Source of the DNA: Acidobacteriota bacterium
GTDB lineage: Bacteria > Acidobacteriota > Terriglobia > Bryobacterales > Bryobacteraceae
Assembly (NCBI GenBank): GCA_025352795.1
Contig: JANXSF010000065.1
Location: 1-43,622, forward strand
Length of the DNA stretch: 43,622 nt
Direction of reading: 5' to 3'
Each line of letters begins with the position of its first letter. The stretch's first letter is position 1. The position numbers were made by a program, and so were the translations under genes. Positions 42,543 to 43,622 of the stretch are shown here, one piece after another. The notes beneath the pieces are model-generated. The model was not told the origin of the DNA and ran no database searches. It saw only the letters and a program-made list of their open reading frames with translations.

Positions 42543-43418
42543 CCAGAGAGCGGAAGTATAACTTACAGCTATGATAAGAACGGGAACTTGCAAACCAAAA
42601 CCGACCCCCGGTCCGCCACGGTCACACACCTCTACGATGACGTGGACCGGCTTGCCAAAAAGCAGTACAACGCTGTGGGATGCGTGGCCTCGACTCCCGA
42701 CGCCACATTCAGCTACGATACAGCCGATTCAACCTGGAACATTTGTCCTTCTTCTCCGCGCATTGGACGGTTGATTAGCGTATCGAGTTCCGTATCCTCG
42801 ACTAAGATCGACTGTTACGATGCGCTCGGCAGAGCGCGCAACTCACTTCAAACCACCGGTTCGGTGACGGCAACAATGGCTTACTTTTACTCGCCCGGCG
42901 GGTCTCTGACGAAACAAGTGTTGCCCAGCGGCCGGGTGGTCACGACTACTGTGGACGATCTGGGACGTCCCACGTTAATGACTGGCTCGTTCAGCGGCTT
43001 CGCAAAAAACTACGCCAGTTCGGTCACGTATCGGGCCAACGGCCAGCGTAGTCAAGTCCAATGGCCGATCACGCCGAGCGGCAATTCCACTGTGGGTTTC
43101 AGCTTCCACAATCTGCAACAACTCAGCGGCATCACGTTCACCGGTGCGCAATCGTGGACGGCGTCCATGAGCTACGATCGCACCACAAACTGCCCGGCGA
43201 ACGCGGCGCAATGCAATAACGGCAACCTTATGTCGGCCACCTTGCAGGGCCGTGCGCAGACGTACACCTACGACGCAATCAATCGTTTGAAGACGGCCGG
43301 CGAGGGATCGTCGTGGTCGCAGACGTTCGTCTACGATGCTTCCGGCAACCGCGCGGTGGTTTTGGGGCCGAATACGGACGGTGCGACGCCGACGGTGGCT
43401 AGCCCGTATTTCTCATGA
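42543..43418 (+). pseudogene. RHS/YD-repeat protein fragment, truncated at both ends
   Basis: An open frame starting without a proper start codon reads ITYSYDKNGNLQTKTDPRS, then LYDDVDRL, CYDALGRARNS, VDDLGRPTLM, YTYDAINRLKTAGEG and FVYDASGNRAVV. These are YD repeats of RHS proteins, which form large shells around toxins. The first internal start is a TTG at 42588. The frame ends at a TGA (43416-43418) with no RHS core or toxin domain after it. Upstream it abuts the RAYT remnant at about 42543. It is probably a displaced, non-functional piece of an RHS gene. Confidence 0.8.
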
Positions 43419-43622
43419 ATAATTATTAACCATCGAAATGTCATCCTCCGCCCTTGACGAAAGCTGGCTTTGATAGAGAAACGAGTAGAACCATTGGTTG
43501 TAGGCGCGAGTAAGCACAACAATCCGCACCAGCCTGATACAAGAATTAGAATGTCAAAGATCAGCGGCCAACAAAATCATTCCGTGCGAAGCTGTTGTAC
43601 GACTCGAGCAAATAGCGATTGA

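Noticed and set aside
43419-43622. Possible gene or RNA at the window end
   Set aside because: No frame with a motif, no tRNA-like fold and no promoter could be supported.

Overview
This window most likely comes from an Acidobacteriota genome, probably of the Bryobacterales/'Solibacter' type. That is an inference from gene content: an Oar-like TonB-dependent receptor with an N-terminal CarboxypepD_reg-like domain and the motif VELPLNGRN, a fused cytochrome c/copper-monooxygenase protein, secreted IPT/TIG and DUF4384 proteins, several Ser/Thr kinases, and REP-like palindromes that read as 'GQAIPPA' when translated. No rRNA, tRNA or CRISPR array was seen.

Layout. (1) Positions 1-3040 hold a frameshifted DUF3368 remnant, recN and a SYLF-domain lipoprotein-like gene. 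Nothing is recognisable in 1-137. (2) Positions 3039-26251 hold 13 minus-strand genes with gaps of 25 nt or less, many touching or overlapping, so they could be one transcript of about 23 kb. In transcription order they are: an Ig-like secreted protein, a beta-propeller-like protein, a 1424-aa BACON/IPT-TIG surface protein, a Ser/Thr kinase-class III cyclase-DUF4384 fusion, a c554-like pentaheme cytochrome, an outer-membrane beta-barrel, a large multiheme cytochrome fused to LVIVD repeats, a tandem GlcG/HbpS protein, a secreted caspase-PEGA-TPR protein, a cytochrome c-PHM-like protein, a crotonase, an ABC ATPase and a Gfo/Idh/MocA oxidoreductase. (3) Positions 26252-26561 are a divergent control region. 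(4) Positions 26562-36325 hold eight tightly spaced plus-strand genes: two DUF4384 secreted proteins, a CNB-CNB(FHA)-4x[4Fe-4S]-FHA protein, a b-type membrane protein, a membrane-anchored decaheme cytochrome c, a PP2C phosphatase, a Ser/Thr kinase with a RanBP2-like zinc finger, and an NDH-2-type flavoprotein with a C-terminal cyclic-nucleotide-binding domain. (5) Positions 36351-41118 hold a good sigma70-like promoter, the TonB receptor and an amidohydrolase. (6) Positions 41212-43418 are accessory DNA: a Phd/VapC-type toxin-antitoxin pair between inverted 24-nt repeats, a MITE-like element, a truncated RAYT transposase and a truncated RHS fragment. Nothing is recognised in 43419-43622.

How the genes may work together (inference). 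The two divergent operons encode most parts of a transmembrane electron pathway. NDH-2 could feed the quinone pool, the b-type membrane protein and 4x[4Fe-4S] protein could exchange electrons at the inner membrane, and the decaheme protein could carry them into the periplasm. The pentaheme protein, beta-barrel and LVIVD multiheme protein could form a porin-cytochrome-like outer-membrane module. Signalling parts are interleaved and partly fused with redox parts: two kinases, a phosphatase, two FHA domains, three cyclic-nucleotide-binding domains and one cyclase-like domain. I propose that the pathway is controlled by protein phosphorylation and a nucleotide second messenger. To my knowledge this combination is not a described system, and it is the main candidate for novelty here.
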